Positions 17,278 through 27,314 of a stretch of DNA of 41,495 bases are shown here, piece by piece. Positions within the stretch are counted from its first letter, which is position 1. Every line of letters begins with the position of its first letter. This DNA is from Christensenellaceae bacterium. GTDB taxonomy: Bacteria > Bacillota > Clostridia > Christensenellales > Aristaeellaceae. The position numbers and the translations under genes were made by a program. The notes under the pieces were generated by a model. It had not been told where the DNA came from. It worked only from the letters and a program-made list of their open reading frames with translations, and searched no databases. The stretch lies in contig JAAYRU010000020.1 in NCBI GenBank assembly GCA_012518615.1, positions 1 through 41,495 of the forward strand, given 5' to 3'.

Positions 17278-18680
17278 AGAATCTCAGGAGTATGCTTAGA
17301 AAAGCTGCGCTTGTTATGACGGTACTATTGCTATCCCTTGTGGTGTTCGGCGCGTATAATGTGTCAACACAGGGTAACCGCTGGTTTTCATCAAGCGCCA
17401 ATACACATCTAAGAGAGCTTAGGGCGAATGCAACAGCCGGCAATGTATACGATAGAATGGGCGTTCTTCTTGCAACAACGGATATAAACGGCAAGCGCGT
17501 ATACAACCCCGATAGCAATATAAGGCGCTCTATGGTGCATGTTCTGGGCGATAGGCAAAACAATGTAGGCTACGGAGTGGAAGCTTTTATGTCGAACAGA
17601 TTATACGGCTTTGATACTTCGCCCCTTGTGAAGCTTAGCCATGCCTTAAGAGGTGAAAAACTGAAGGGAAATGACTTAAGGCTCTCAGTTGATTCTAACC
17701 TGTCTTCTCGCATTGCCAAGCTTTTCCCAAAAGACCATAAGGGCGCATGTGTGGTTATGAACTACCGAACGGGGGAGGTGCTAAGCCTTCTTAGTTTCCC
17801 CAATTTCGATCCCGACAATATTACGGAAGTTACAAAGCAGGATAAAAACCGTCCCTTCTGGAACAATGCAACAAGGTGGGTGAGCGCTCCCGGCTCTACT
17901 TTTAAGGTGGTAACGCTTGCCAGCGCACTTCAAAACATAAAAAATATAGAGAATGAAACCCTTAACTGCAGCGGCATAATAGAGTTTCCCGGCGGCAGAC
18001 ATAACCTGCTTGATGCAGGCAAGGCGGTGCATGGAGACATAACCTTAAGGCAGGCATTTACTAAAAGCTGTAATGTGGTATTCGGCTCGCTTGCCTTAAG
18101 GCTTGGCGATGCAAAGCTTTTAAGCACAGCAGCTGCCTTTGGAATGGGCGATTATTTCCTGTTTAGGGATTTTGTTGTGGAAAATTCCTCATACCCTAAA
18201 TTCAACCGCACTCAAAGCGAAATTGCATGGACGGGCGTTGGGCAAAGCGCATTGCAGATAAGCCCCCTCCATATGTGTATGATAGCATCCTCAGTCGCAA
18301 ACGGCGGGGACATGATGGAGCCTCAACTGCTTCTAAGGGAAATAAACCCTAATAACGAAGTGAAAGAGCAATTTTCACCTAGAGTTTACAAAAAAGCTTT
18401 AAGCAAAGAACATGCCCAAATTATTTCAGATTATATGTATAGCGTAGTTCAAAACGGTACGGGCACTGGCGCTATAGTAAAGGGCTACAGGATATGCGGT
18501 AAAACAGGTTCTTCTGAAATAGACAACCAAGAAAAAAGCAACGCATGGTTTATTGGCTTTATAGATGAGGAAAACTATCCCTATGCCGTATGCGTTGCGG
18601 TTATGAATGCAGGCAGCGCCGGTAAGATCGCGGCGCCGCTTGCTGGAGAAATATTTAAAGCAATACTAGGAGTAAGGTAA
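17274..18680 (+). CDS. Class B penicillin-binding protein (transpeptidase)
   Basis: 468 residues. A single N-terminal membrane helix (about 10-29) is followed by a dimerisation region with GNVYDRMGVLLA (56-67), then the transpeptidase domain with STFK (208-211, Ser208 nucleophile), SCN (265-267) and KTGSS (410-414). It cross-links peptidoglycan outside the membrane. It is short for the class (usually 550-700) and has no PASTA repeats, resembling the PbpA-type enzymes found after FtsW/RodA genes. Translation is coupled to the SEDS gene. The stop codon abuts the stop of the convergent TPM gene with no gap and no hairpin between. Confidence 0.93.
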   Translation: MKNLRSMLRKAALVMTVLLLSLVVFGAYNVSTQGNRWFSSSANTHLRELRANATAGNVYDRMGVLLATTDINGKRVYNPDSNIRRSMVHVLGDRQNNVGYGVEAFMSNRLYGFDTSPLVKLSHALRGEKLKGNDLRLSVDSNLSSRIAKLFPKDHKGACVVMNYRTGEVLSLLSFPNFDPDNITEVTKQDKNRPFWNNATRWVSAPGSTFKVVTLASALQNIKNIENETLNCSGIIEFPGGRHNLLDAGKAVHGDITLRQAFTKSCNVVFGSLALRLGDAKLLSTAAAFGMGDYFLFRDFVVENSSYPKFNRTQSEIAWTGVGQSALQISPLHMCMIASSVANGGDMMEPQLLLREINPNNEVKEQFSPRVYKKALSKEHAQIISDYMYSVVQNGTGTGAIVKGYRICGKTGSSEIDNQEKSNAWFIGFIDEENYPYAVCVAVMNAGSAGKIAAPLAGEIFKAILGVR

Positions 18681-19457
18681 TTAAAGGCTTCCGCTTCTTC
18701 CGCCGTATGAGCGCCCTGAGGAGCTTGAAAAGCTGCTGCTTCCCCCACCACCACTGCTTTTGCTGCTGCTTTCTATTTTAGTTCTTGTTTCCGTCATATA
18801 TAGGTATATATCGTTGGAGTGTGCAAGCTTTAAACTTCCGGGCAATACATATTTTGCCGCAGCGCTTTGGCTTTTCATTCTGCGCATGTCCTTAGCGAAT
18901 AAGCTTATGGCAATAGCTGCAATTATGGCCGATATTATAAATACATATGGCACATATTGAGTTAATATCTGCACTGTTGTTTTGGGGGTAAGCGCTTTTT
19001 GTAGGTAATCCATATAGTCAAGCATTGCGTTGTAATAATCCCTGCTTGGAAGGTGCGGTTTTAATACATTATACAGGTCATCCTGGCTTTCGCCTGCAAG
19101 CATTTCTCTTGCATTGCCGTAGCTTGCTTCGCCGTATGCGCCCCTTTCGCCTATATCAAAGCAGAAGGCAAAGGCTATGTAGCTTTCCATGTTTTCATAA
19201 TCGCGAACGGATTCATAATATTCAGCGGCGAATCTCTCAGCGCTAAAGCCCTTAGAGTTGTTAGTGGTAATAATAATTAGGTCAGAGCCTGTGCTTTCAT
19301 ATAGCTCGCTTGCTCTTAGGTTTAATGCATCAATTTCTTCTGAGTTAAAAAAGCCCGTATCGTCAAACACATGCTTATCTAAAGCAAGCGCAGGTATGCA
19401 TATAGCAAGGCAAGAAATTAGTATGGCAGTTATTATTAGTATAGTTAGTTTTTTCAT
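18681..19457 (-). CDS. TPM-domain membrane protein with Gly/Ser-rich tail
   Basis: 258 residues. Signal peptide (1-26, LALA), a TPM (DUF477) domain at about 28-150 with VFDDTGFFNSEEIDAL, and a membrane helix at about 169-188. The cytoplasmic tail from residue 229 on is almost only Ser, Gly and Arg. TPM domains include a plant acid phosphatase of the thylakoid and bacterial proteins of unknown role. The start follows aggtgatatt, inside the end of the zinc-ribbon gene four bases upstream, so the two form one operon. Confidence 0.8.
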   Translation of the reverse strand: MKKLTILIITAILISCLAICIPALALDKHVFDDTGFFNSEEIDALNLRASELYESTGSDLIIITTNNSKGFSAERFAAEYYESVRDYENMESYIAFAFCFDIGERGAYGEASYGNAREMLAGESQDDLYNVLKPHLPSRDYYNAMLDYMDYLQKALTPKTTVQILTQYVPYVFIISAIIAAIAISLFAKDMRRMKSQSAAAKYVLPGSLKLAHSNDIYLYMTETRTKIESSSKSSGGGGSSSFSSSSGRSYGGRSGSL

Positions 19458-19461
19458 AATA

Positions 19462-20550
19462 TCACCTAAACTGTAAAATCAAGGACATAATAAATGTAAT
19501 TATTATGGAAGAACCTGCAAATATGCCAAGGAACCAGCCTATGGCTTTAGGAATTGACATAGGTATGTCGCATGTAAGCTGCCCCGTTTGACCGTTTATA
19601 GCAAAGGTGTAGGTTTTGTCATCCTTTTTTGTGGTTATTAGCCACATGGGATATAGCGCAGGGTAGCAAGTGCCATCAGGTACATTTATCTTTGTGGATA
19701 TAGGCACAACGGATTCATAGCCTAGCACGGTTGAGCGAAACTCATTTTGCATACTCTGGGCTATGCGCTCATCAGCTCTTTTTTTGCTGTCTTCTATACT
19801 TACATCGGCTCTGCTTGCTTGTGCGCCTGAAAGTACTTCAGGTACATAGGGAAGCGCATCTCCAACATTATAAGGTTCAAGCGATTCAGTTAGCTTATTA
19901 TCAGTTTTTTCGCTTGCGTCAACAGGCAGGTCCTTAAAATCAACAGTGCCGGCTCGCCTTACTCTGAAGTGGCGGGTTTGGGTAATGCGGTAATTCCCCC
20001 TTGTAAAAGTATTAACCTTTTTTGCAGAATAGGTAATATCAGCGTCTGCAGTACAGCTAAAGAGCCAGTAAGGTACATAAAGCTTTCTTATGTCATCTAT
20101 TTGGTTGTTTTTCTTAAATAGATTGGGTAACAACTTTTTATTTTTAAAGTAGTTTTTGAAAAGCTCAACTGCCTTATCCTTGCCTATTTTAAAGGGGATA
20201 ACGGAATCAGGTCTTGTGCCGGGGGTAAATTGAGCGGGAATTATAGATGGGCTGCCGCAAAATGCACACTCTGTTGCGACTGTGGTTTCGTCGGTTATAA
20301 GCTGCGCTCCACAGGATGAGCAGTTGAAAGTACGTGTTCTATCAAGCTCCTCATCGCTAAAACTTTCATCTTTTGCACGCCAACTTGTACCTTCCTTAAA
20401 GTTATCACTTTCCTTTTCGATTTCCATAGCTTGTTTAAGGGCTTCAACTTCAAACTGGCTGCCGCAACTTGAACATGCCATTTCCTTGGAATTGCCGTCA
20501 AAAGTAAGCGGGCTGCCACAGGAAGGGCATTTATATGTTATTGTTGCCAT
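19462..20550 (-). CDS. Double zinc-ribbon protein with C-terminal membrane helix
   Basis: 362 residues. The first zinc ribbon uses Cys8, 11, 26 and 29; the second uses Cys77, 80, 95 and 98 (CSSC ... CAFC). A middle domain of about 230 residues contains YVPYWLFSC and YPALYPMWLI. A hydrophobic segment at about 337-359 anchors it near the C-terminus. Proteins of this layout are usually labelled TFIIB-type zinc ribbon or PriA-like, without experimental function. The start has aaggaggtaaaa. It pairs with the TPM gene and is divergent from ctsR, with 152 bases between the two starts. Confidence 0.75.
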   Translation of the reverse strand: MATITYKCPSCGSPLTFDGNSKEMACSSCGSQFEVEALKQAMEIEKESDNFKEGTSWRAKDESFSDEELDRTRTFNCSSCGAQLITDETTVATECAFCGSPSIIPAQFTPGTRPDSVIPFKIGKDKAVELFKNYFKNKKLLPNLFKKNNQIDDIRKLYVPYWLFSCTADADITYSAKKVNTFTRGNYRITQTRHFRVRRAGTVDFKDLPVDASEKTDNKLTESLEPYNVGDALPYVPEVLSGAQASRADVSIEDSKKRADERIAQSMQNEFRSTVLGYESVVPISTKINVPDGTCYPALYPMWLITTKKDDKTYTFAINGQTGQLTCDIPMSIPKAIGWFLGIFAGSSIIITFIMSLILQFR

Positions 20551-20629
20551 TTTTACCTCCTTGCTTATACATTTATTTCAGCGTCTATTCTAGCAGAGTA
20601 TGAATATTTTGTAAACAATATCAGGCTGC

Positions 20630-20658
20630 TTGTAAAAAAGTGTTATATGTGCTACAAT
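20630..20658 (+). promoter_or_regulatory. Promoter of the ctsR operon
   Basis: TTGTAA (20630-20635), 17 bases, TACAAT (20653-20658) with a TG one base before the -10 (extended -10). The start of transcription should fall at the CtsR box. Confidence 0.65.
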
Positions 20659-20663
20659 TTAAA

Positions 20664-20680
20664 GGTCAAAGAAGGTTAGA
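20664..20680 (+). promoter_or_regulatory. CtsR operator
   Basis: GGTCAAA (20664-20670), a three-base gap (GAA) and GGTTAGA (20674-20680). The CtsR recognition sequence is a tandem heptad of A/GGTCAAA with three bases between. The first heptad is perfect and the second has two changes. It begins five bases after the -10, where a repressor blocks initiation, implying autoregulation. Confidence 0.85.
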
Positions 20681-20702
20681 CTTTCTGACTGGGAGGAGAA
20701 AA

Positions 20703-21191
20703 ATGAGGCTAAGCGATATTATAGAACAATTCATTAAGGATATGCTTTCCCCGGCTGATGGCGAAGTACGCCTTCAGCGCAACGAGCTTGCTGAATACTT
20801 CAGCTGTTCTCCCTCTCAAATAAACTACGTGTTGTCAACGCGCTTTACACCCGCTCACGGCTATATAATCGAAAGCAGGCGCGGCGGCGGGGGCTTTATA
20901 AGCATAACGCAGATAAAGCCAAAGACTGCACAGCAGCTAGACCATCTACTTAATAATCTAATTGGAAGCTCCATAGACGATAGACAGGCAAATGCATTAT
21001 GCAAACAGCTTTTAAGGCACGAAGTTATAAATAAGAGAGAGGCGCGCCTTATGTGCGCCGCCACATGCAATAAGGCATTAAGTGTATCCCTGTCAGACGG
21101 CGCCAAAGACGAAGTGCGGGCATGCATATTAAGAAGTATGCTGCTATCCCTTGTAAAGGGAAACCAGATGGAGGAAGAAAATGATCTGTGA
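20703..21191 (+). CDS. ctsR: CtsR, heat-shock repressor
   Basis: 162 residues from the ATG at 20703 behind gggaggag; the longer frame from 20640 would cross the promoter and operator. The N-terminal winged helix (about 24-65) ends in ESRRGGGGFI, the wing with the arginines and glycines that read the operator and sense heat. The C-terminal part dimerises and is the region McsB and McsA act on in Bacillus. It represses the clp operon until stress. It overlaps mcsA by 11 bases. Confidence 0.95.
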   Translation: MRLSDIIEQFIKDMLSPADGEVRLQRNELAEYFSCSPSQINYVLSTRFTPAHGYIIESRRGGGGFISITQIKPKTAQQLDHLLNNLIGSSIDDRQANALCKQLLRHEVINKREARLMCAATCNKALSVSLSDGAKDEVRACILRSMLLSLVKGNQMEEENDL

Positions 21192-21672
21192 AATTTGTAA
21201 TAAAAACGAAGGGAATATAGTATTTCAGATATATAATAACGGTAAAATGATAACTAGGACAATATGCTCCGAGTGCGCTGTCGCTGCGCAGGATCAGTTT
21301 TTTAAGGCGCTGCGCATAGTGTCTAATAGCGTAAACCAGAAGAGCAAACAGACTAGAAGCGCTGCAAGGCTGCCCGAGAGCATATGCACGAACTGCGGTA
21401 GCGTAATATCGGAAATCACCGAGGACACGCTTCTTGGTTGCCCAAATTGCTATGATGTTGCAAGGGTGCAGCTTGCTAAGTTAAGGCAAAAAGACAAAGA
21501 TGAAAACAATACGGAGCCCGAAGCAAAACAACCTAAAGATACACTTGAGCAAATGCACCATGAACTTAGAAGCGCAATAGTAATGCAGGATTTTGAGCTT
21601 GCAGCTAATATAAGGGATGAAATCCGCAAAACCGAAGAAACACTTTCGGCAGAGGGTGATGGAGATGAATAA
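21181..21672 (+). CDS. mcsA: McsA, zinc-binding activator of McsB/CtsR control
   Basis: 163 residues. Four CxxC pairs (Cys3/6, 29/32, 69/72, 87/90) form two zinc sites, and a UvrB/UvrC-type motif fills about 123-157 (MHHELRSAIVMQDFELAANI). McsA activates the McsB kinase and links CtsR to ClpC in related species. Reading frames of ctsR, mcsA and mcsB all overlap, as expected for one translational unit. Confidence 0.92.
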   Translation: MICEICNKNEGNIVFQIYNNGKMITRTICSECAVAAQDQFFKALRIVSNSVNQKSKQTRSAARLPESICTNCGSVISEITEDTLLGCPNCYDVARVQLAKLRQKDKDENNTEPEAKQPKDTLEQMHHELRSAIVMQDFELAANIRDEIRKTEETLSAEGDGDE

Positions 21673-22615
21673 ACTGCTTATATCAAGGCGCGCAAGCTTA
21701 TCAAGAAATTTTAGCGACCTTCCCTTTCCGCATAAGATGGATAAGGAGCAGAGGGAAACAGGTCTTGCAAGGGTATCTCTAGCTCTTTATAGCGGCAGGG
21801 AAGTGTTTAAACAGCTATATAAGGGCGACAGCATAGATACATTTGGTGCGGGGTTTTTTGCTTCAGCTATGGAGGATATACTTTCAAAGGAACATGTAAA
21901 CCTTTTTGAAAACAGCACAGGTAATGTATTTGTAGTAGCAGGTGATGAGGACTGTGTTAAGGTTCAAAGCGTTTTTGAAGGCGAACAGGATAAAGCGATT
22001 AATACTATAGATAATATTGCAAATCATATATTTAAGGCGTATTCACCGGCTTTTGACCCGCAGTTTGGGTATTTAACAGCAAGACCTGCGCTCGCGGGCA
22101 CGGGGATAGAGCTATCAGCGCTCATACATCTTCCGGTTACAAGCTTGTTAAGACAAGTATCCTCTGCTAAGAAAACATTGAAAGAAGAAACCGGCTGTTT
22201 GTTATCCCCCATAAGCAAGGGGCGCAATCCCTCATGCCTTTACGAAGTAAAATGCATGGGAGAAGGCGCGGACAGCATGAAGGAGAGTCTAGACAATGCG
22301 CTAAACAAGCTGTATACGCAAGAAAGCTTGCTTGCAAAAAGGGTGCTAAGTAACCCACGCTCGTCTTTGCACGATAAGATACACAGAGCCTACGGCATAC
22401 TACGCCATGCAAGGCGCATAACAATGGAGGAGTTTCTATCCCTCTGGTCACTTTTGCGCCTAGGAGCGGAAAACGGTGCCATAGACATAAGCATAGAAAA
22501 GGTAGACAGCCTGCTTAAACCCTCAAGCCGTGTGCATGAGCGCTTGAGAAACAACTCAAACGAAAGAAACTATATAAGAGCCGATGAAATAAGGCGGTTA
22601 CTTAAGGAGGAATAA
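21665..22615 (+). CDS. mcsB: McsB-family guanidino-kinase-like protein, divergent and possibly inactive
   Basis: 316 residues from the ATG at 21665 (overlap ATGAATAA with mcsA); ATG 21659 is an alternative. It belongs by position and by LSRNFSDLPFP (12-22), FGYLTARPALAGTG (134-147) and HLP to the phosphagen-kinase fold of McsB, which phosphorylates protein arginines. Several expected elements differ: the acidic NEED box reads GDED (93-96), the catalytic-type Cys in YLTACP is Arg140, the Arg of GTGLRAS is lost (GTGIELS), and the ISNQ-TLG region is unrecognisable. The C-terminal phosphoarginine-binding RDxxRA motif reads RNYIRA (301-306). It is shorter than usual (about 340-360). It may be a regulatory pseudokinase. 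Confidence 0.8.
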   Translation: MNKLLISRRASLSRNFSDLPFPHKMDKEQRETGLARVSLALYSGREVFKQLYKGDSIDTFGAGFFASAMEDILSKEHVNLFENSTGNVFVVAGDEDCVKVQSVFEGEQDKAINTIDNIANHIFKAYSPAFDPQFGYLTARPALAGTGIELSALIHLPVTSLLRQVSSAKKTLKEETGCLLSPISKGRNPSCLYEVKCMGEGADSMKESLDNALNKLYTQESLLAKRVLSNPRSSLHDKIHRAYGILRHARRITMEEFLSLWSLLRLGAENGAIDISIEKVDSLLKPSSRVHERLRNNSNERNYIRADEIRRLLKEE

Positions 22616-22616
22616 A

Positions 22617-25055
22617 ATGTCGCTATACGGAAAGTTAAGCCCGAAGGCGAGAAAAGTAATGGAATATGCACAGCAAAGCGCTGTGGATATGCAACATAAA
22701 TATTTAGGTACGGAGCATCTGTTAATAGGCTTAGTAAAAGAAGCGCGGGACGATGTGCCCTCTTTGCCTAGGCATATAACTCAAAGCACTGTAAAGGATA
22801 CCGTGTCCCAGCTTTACGCGCGAGAGGAAGAGCCTGTTAAAGCGCTGGAACTAACCCCCAAAATGAAGGCTTTAATAGAAAAAGCTGTGCTATTTATACA
22901 GAAGAGTCAATTGCCGAATGTAACCACCCCGCTTATGTGGAAGCTACTGCTTGAAGAAAACAGCTCTGTTGCAGTAAGGATTCTATCAGTATTTGGCTGT
23001 GATACGCAGGTATTAAGGGAAGAAGCTGAAACCAGTCTTCAAAGAAAACTAAGTGGAGAAACTGATGATAACTCATTCTTAATGCGCTATGGCAGGGATT
23101 TAACCGATATGGCAAGTGAAGGATTGCTTGACCCTGTTATAGGCAGAGAAAAAGAGATAAAGCGCATAGTGCAGATACTATCAAGGCGTAAGAAAAATAA
23201 TCCCATACTGATAGGCGAACCTGGTGTTGGAAAGAGCGCAGTTGTTGAAGGTCTGGCTATGAAAATGCATAAGGGTGAGATACCCGAAACCTTGCAGGAT
23301 AAGAAGCTTATACTGCTTGATGTAAGCAGCATAGTTGCCGGCACCAAATACAGGGGCGAGTTTGAGGAGCGCATGAACGGCATAGTTGAAGAGGTGCGCA
23401 GCCGTAAGGATGTAATGCTCTTTATAGATGAAATACAGATGATAGTAGGCGCAGGACGGGCTGAGGGCAGCATAGATGCCGCAGGTATATTAAAGCCTGC
23501 CCTTGCAAGGGGAGAGATACAACTTATAGGCGCCACTACTATAAACGACTACCGCAAGAGCATAGAAAAGGACAGCGCTCTATCAAGGAGATTGCAGCCT
23601 GTAATGGTTGATGAGCCATCAAGCGAAGACAGCATGCTTATAATTCAAGGTTTAAGAGATAAGTATGAGCAGCACCACAAGGTTAAAATAACCGATGAAG
23701 CTATAGAAGCCGCGGTAAAATACAGCGTGCGCTATATTAACGATAGGTTCCTGCCCGATAAGGCTATAGACTTGATAGATGAAGCGGCATCAGCCAAGCG
23801 AATAAAAGCTATGGATACGCCTGAATATATAAAGCTTATGGAGGAAGATGTAATAAAGACAGGGGAACTTAAAAAAGCTGCCATAGAAAAGCAGGAATAT
23901 GAGAAAGCCGCTGATATAAGGGATAGGGAGCGCAGGCTTAAAGGCGTTCTTATAAAATCTAAAGAAAACTGGAAAAAAGAACTTGAAGACAATATGCTAT
24001 CCATAGACAAAGATGATATAGCCTCCGTAGTATCAGGCTGGACTGGCGTTCCTGTTAAACAGATGACAAGGGAGGAATCCGAAAGATTGCTCAACCTTGA
24101 GGAAGAGCTGCATAGAAGGCTTGTTGGGCAAAATGAAGCCGTATCGGCTGTAAGCCGCGCGCTAAGGCGCGCAAGTGCAGGTATGCAGGACCCTAAACGC
24201 CCGCTAGGCTCGTTTATATTCCTGGGTCCAACAGGCGTTGGCAAGACGGAGCTATGCAAGGCGTTAGCCGAATCCATGTTCGGCGATGAGGAAGCGCTTA
24301 TCCGCCTTGATATGAGCGAATACATGGAAAAACACACTGTATCACGCATGGTAGGCTCGCCTCCCGGATATGTAGGCTTTGAGGAGGGCGGTCAGCTTAC
24401 GGAACTTGTCAGGAGAAAGCCGTATTCAGTAGTGCTGTTTGACGAAATAGAAAAAGCTCACCCTGATGTATTCAATATGTTGCTACAAATACTTGAGGAC
24501 GGCAGGCTTACAGATAACATGGGTAAGGTTACGAGCTTCAGAAACACTATAATAGTTATGACAAGCAACCTTGGAGCACAGAGCATATTTAATGCAAGGT
24601 CTGTTGGTTTTGGCGTTGAAGCGGGAGAATTACCTGATTATGATGAAATGAAACAGCATGTGCTTGATGAAACTAAAAAGCAGTTTAAGCCTGAGTTTAT
24701 AAACCGCCTAGATGAGATAATAGTTTTCCATGCACTAAACCATGATGAGATGAAGCGTATAGCCACAATAATGCTATCTAAGGTTCAGGAGCGCCTAAGT
24801 ACGCATTCATTAAGCTTAAGCTTTGGCGATGAGTTGCTCGAATTTATAGTAAAAGAAGGCTTTGACCCCAAGTTCGGCGCAAGACCGCTTAGAAGAGCCA
24901 TACAAAGGCTTATAGAAGACCCCCTGAGCGATTATATACTAAGCGTAAAGCATTCTGCTGCTGGCGGTGAAACTTGCTCAATAGAAGCCTATATTAAGGA
25001 CGGCAAGATAGCATTTAGAAAGCTTGAGGAAAAAGAAAAGGCAGCAGTTCAATAG
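22617..25055 (+). CDS. clpC: ClpC, AAA+ unfoldase of the ClpCP protease
   Basis: 812 residues. The N-terminal Clp repeat domain (1-140, ARKVMEYAQQSA, GTEHLLIGL) is followed by the first AAA domain with GEPGVGKS (200-207), a middle domain containing a UVR-like stretch (IEKQEYEKAADIRDRE), and the second AAA domain with GPTGVGKT (about 537). DPKFGARPLRRAI stands near the end. ClpC unfolds substrates for ClpP and destroys CtsR under stress with McsA and McsB. The start follows aaggagg, one base after the mcsB stop. A terminator follows. Confidence 0.96.
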   Translation: MSLYGKLSPKARKVMEYAQQSAVDMQHKYLGTEHLLIGLVKEARDDVPSLPRHITQSTVKDTVSQLYAREEEPVKALELTPKMKALIEKAVLFIQKSQLPNVTTPLMWKLLLEENSSVAVRILSVFGCDTQVLREEAETSLQRKLSGETDDNSFLMRYGRDLTDMASEGLLDPVIGREKEIKRIVQILSRRKKNNPILIGEPGVGKSAVVEGLAMKMHKGEIPETLQDKKLILLDVSSIVAGTKYRGEFEERMNGIVEEVRSRKDVMLFIDEIQMIVGAGRAEGSIDAAGILKPALARGEIQLIGATTINDYRKSIEKDSALSRRLQPVMVDEPSSEDSMLIIQGLRDKYEQHHKVKITDEAIEAAVKYSVRYINDRFLPDKAIDLIDEAASAKRIKAMDTPEYIKLMEEDVIKTGELKKAAIEKQEYEKAADIRDRERRLKGVLIKSKENWKKELEDNMLSIDKDDIASVVSGWTGVPVKQMTREESERLLNLEEELHRRLVGQNEAVSAVSRALRRASAGMQDPKRPLGSFIFLGPTGVGKTELCKALAESMFGDEEALIRLDMSEYMEKHTVSRMVGSPPGYVGFEEGGQLTELVRRKPYSVVLFDEIEKAHPDVFNMLLQILEDGRLTDNMGKVTSFRNTIIVMTSNLGAQSIFNARSVGFGVEAGELPDYDEMKQHVLDETKKQFKPEFINRLDEIIVFHALNHDEMKRIATIMLSKVQERLSTHSLSLSFGDELLEFIVKEGFDPKFGARPLRRAIQRLIEDPLSDYILSVKHSAAGGETCSIEAYIKDGKIAFRKLEEKEKAAVQ

Positions 25056-25172
25056 TTTATAGGCGTTTTTAAGTCGCGTGTCTACTATACAATATAGTAA
25101 AACAAAACAGAGCTTAAAGCTTATATATAAAAGTATATTTTTAGGATAGGTATATTGTTTTCCGCAATTACA
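25056..25172. other. AT-rich gap after clpC with a short palindrome
   Basis: No gene is seen. ACTATA (25084-25089), CAA, TATAGT (25093-25098) is a perfect six-base inverted repeat. An AGCTT direct repeat and runs of TA follow. The purpose is unknown. The rest of the gap (to 25319) holds a terminator, the gyrB promoter and a leader hairpin. Confidence 0.4.
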
Positions 25173-25218
25173 AAAAGCCCCATTTCCCTTTATTTTTCAA
25201 GGTGGAAAGGGCTTTTCA
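25173..25218 (+). terminator. Intrinsic terminator after clpC
   Basis: AAAAGCCC (25173-25180) pairs with GGGCTTTT (25209-25216), extended inside by TTTCC/GGAAA after a two-base bulge. The 3' arm ends in TTTT, and the A-run upstream would allow function on the other strand. Confidence 0.7.
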
Positions 25219-25241
25219 AATTAGCGAAAATATGGTATAAT
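25213..25241 (+). promoter_or_regulatory. Promoter of gyrBA
   Basis: TATAAT (25236-25241) is perfect. The -35 position 17 bases upstream reads TTTTCA (25213-25218), four of six matches, and overlaps the clpC terminator. Confidence 0.55.
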
Positions 25242-25277
25242 AAATAAGGTTCGGGTGGATAAAAAACTGCCCGCAGC

Positions 25278-25302
25278 AAGAGGAGGGCGTACCCTCTTTT
25301 TT
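25278..25302 (+). promoter_or_regulatory. Terminator-like hairpin in the gyrB leader
   Basis: GAGGG (25283-25287), loop CGTA, CCCTC (25292-25296), extendable by five pairs including G-U, then a T-run to 25302. The gyrB Shine-Dalgarno (gggaaggaagg) starts two bases later. A smaller hairpin, CGGGT with GCCCG, precedes it (about 25252-25273). It could be an attenuator or a stability element. Confidence 0.45.
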
Positions 25303-25304
25303 AA

Positions 25305-27305
<2,001 letters not shown>

Positions 27306-27314
27306 GAGGATAAT

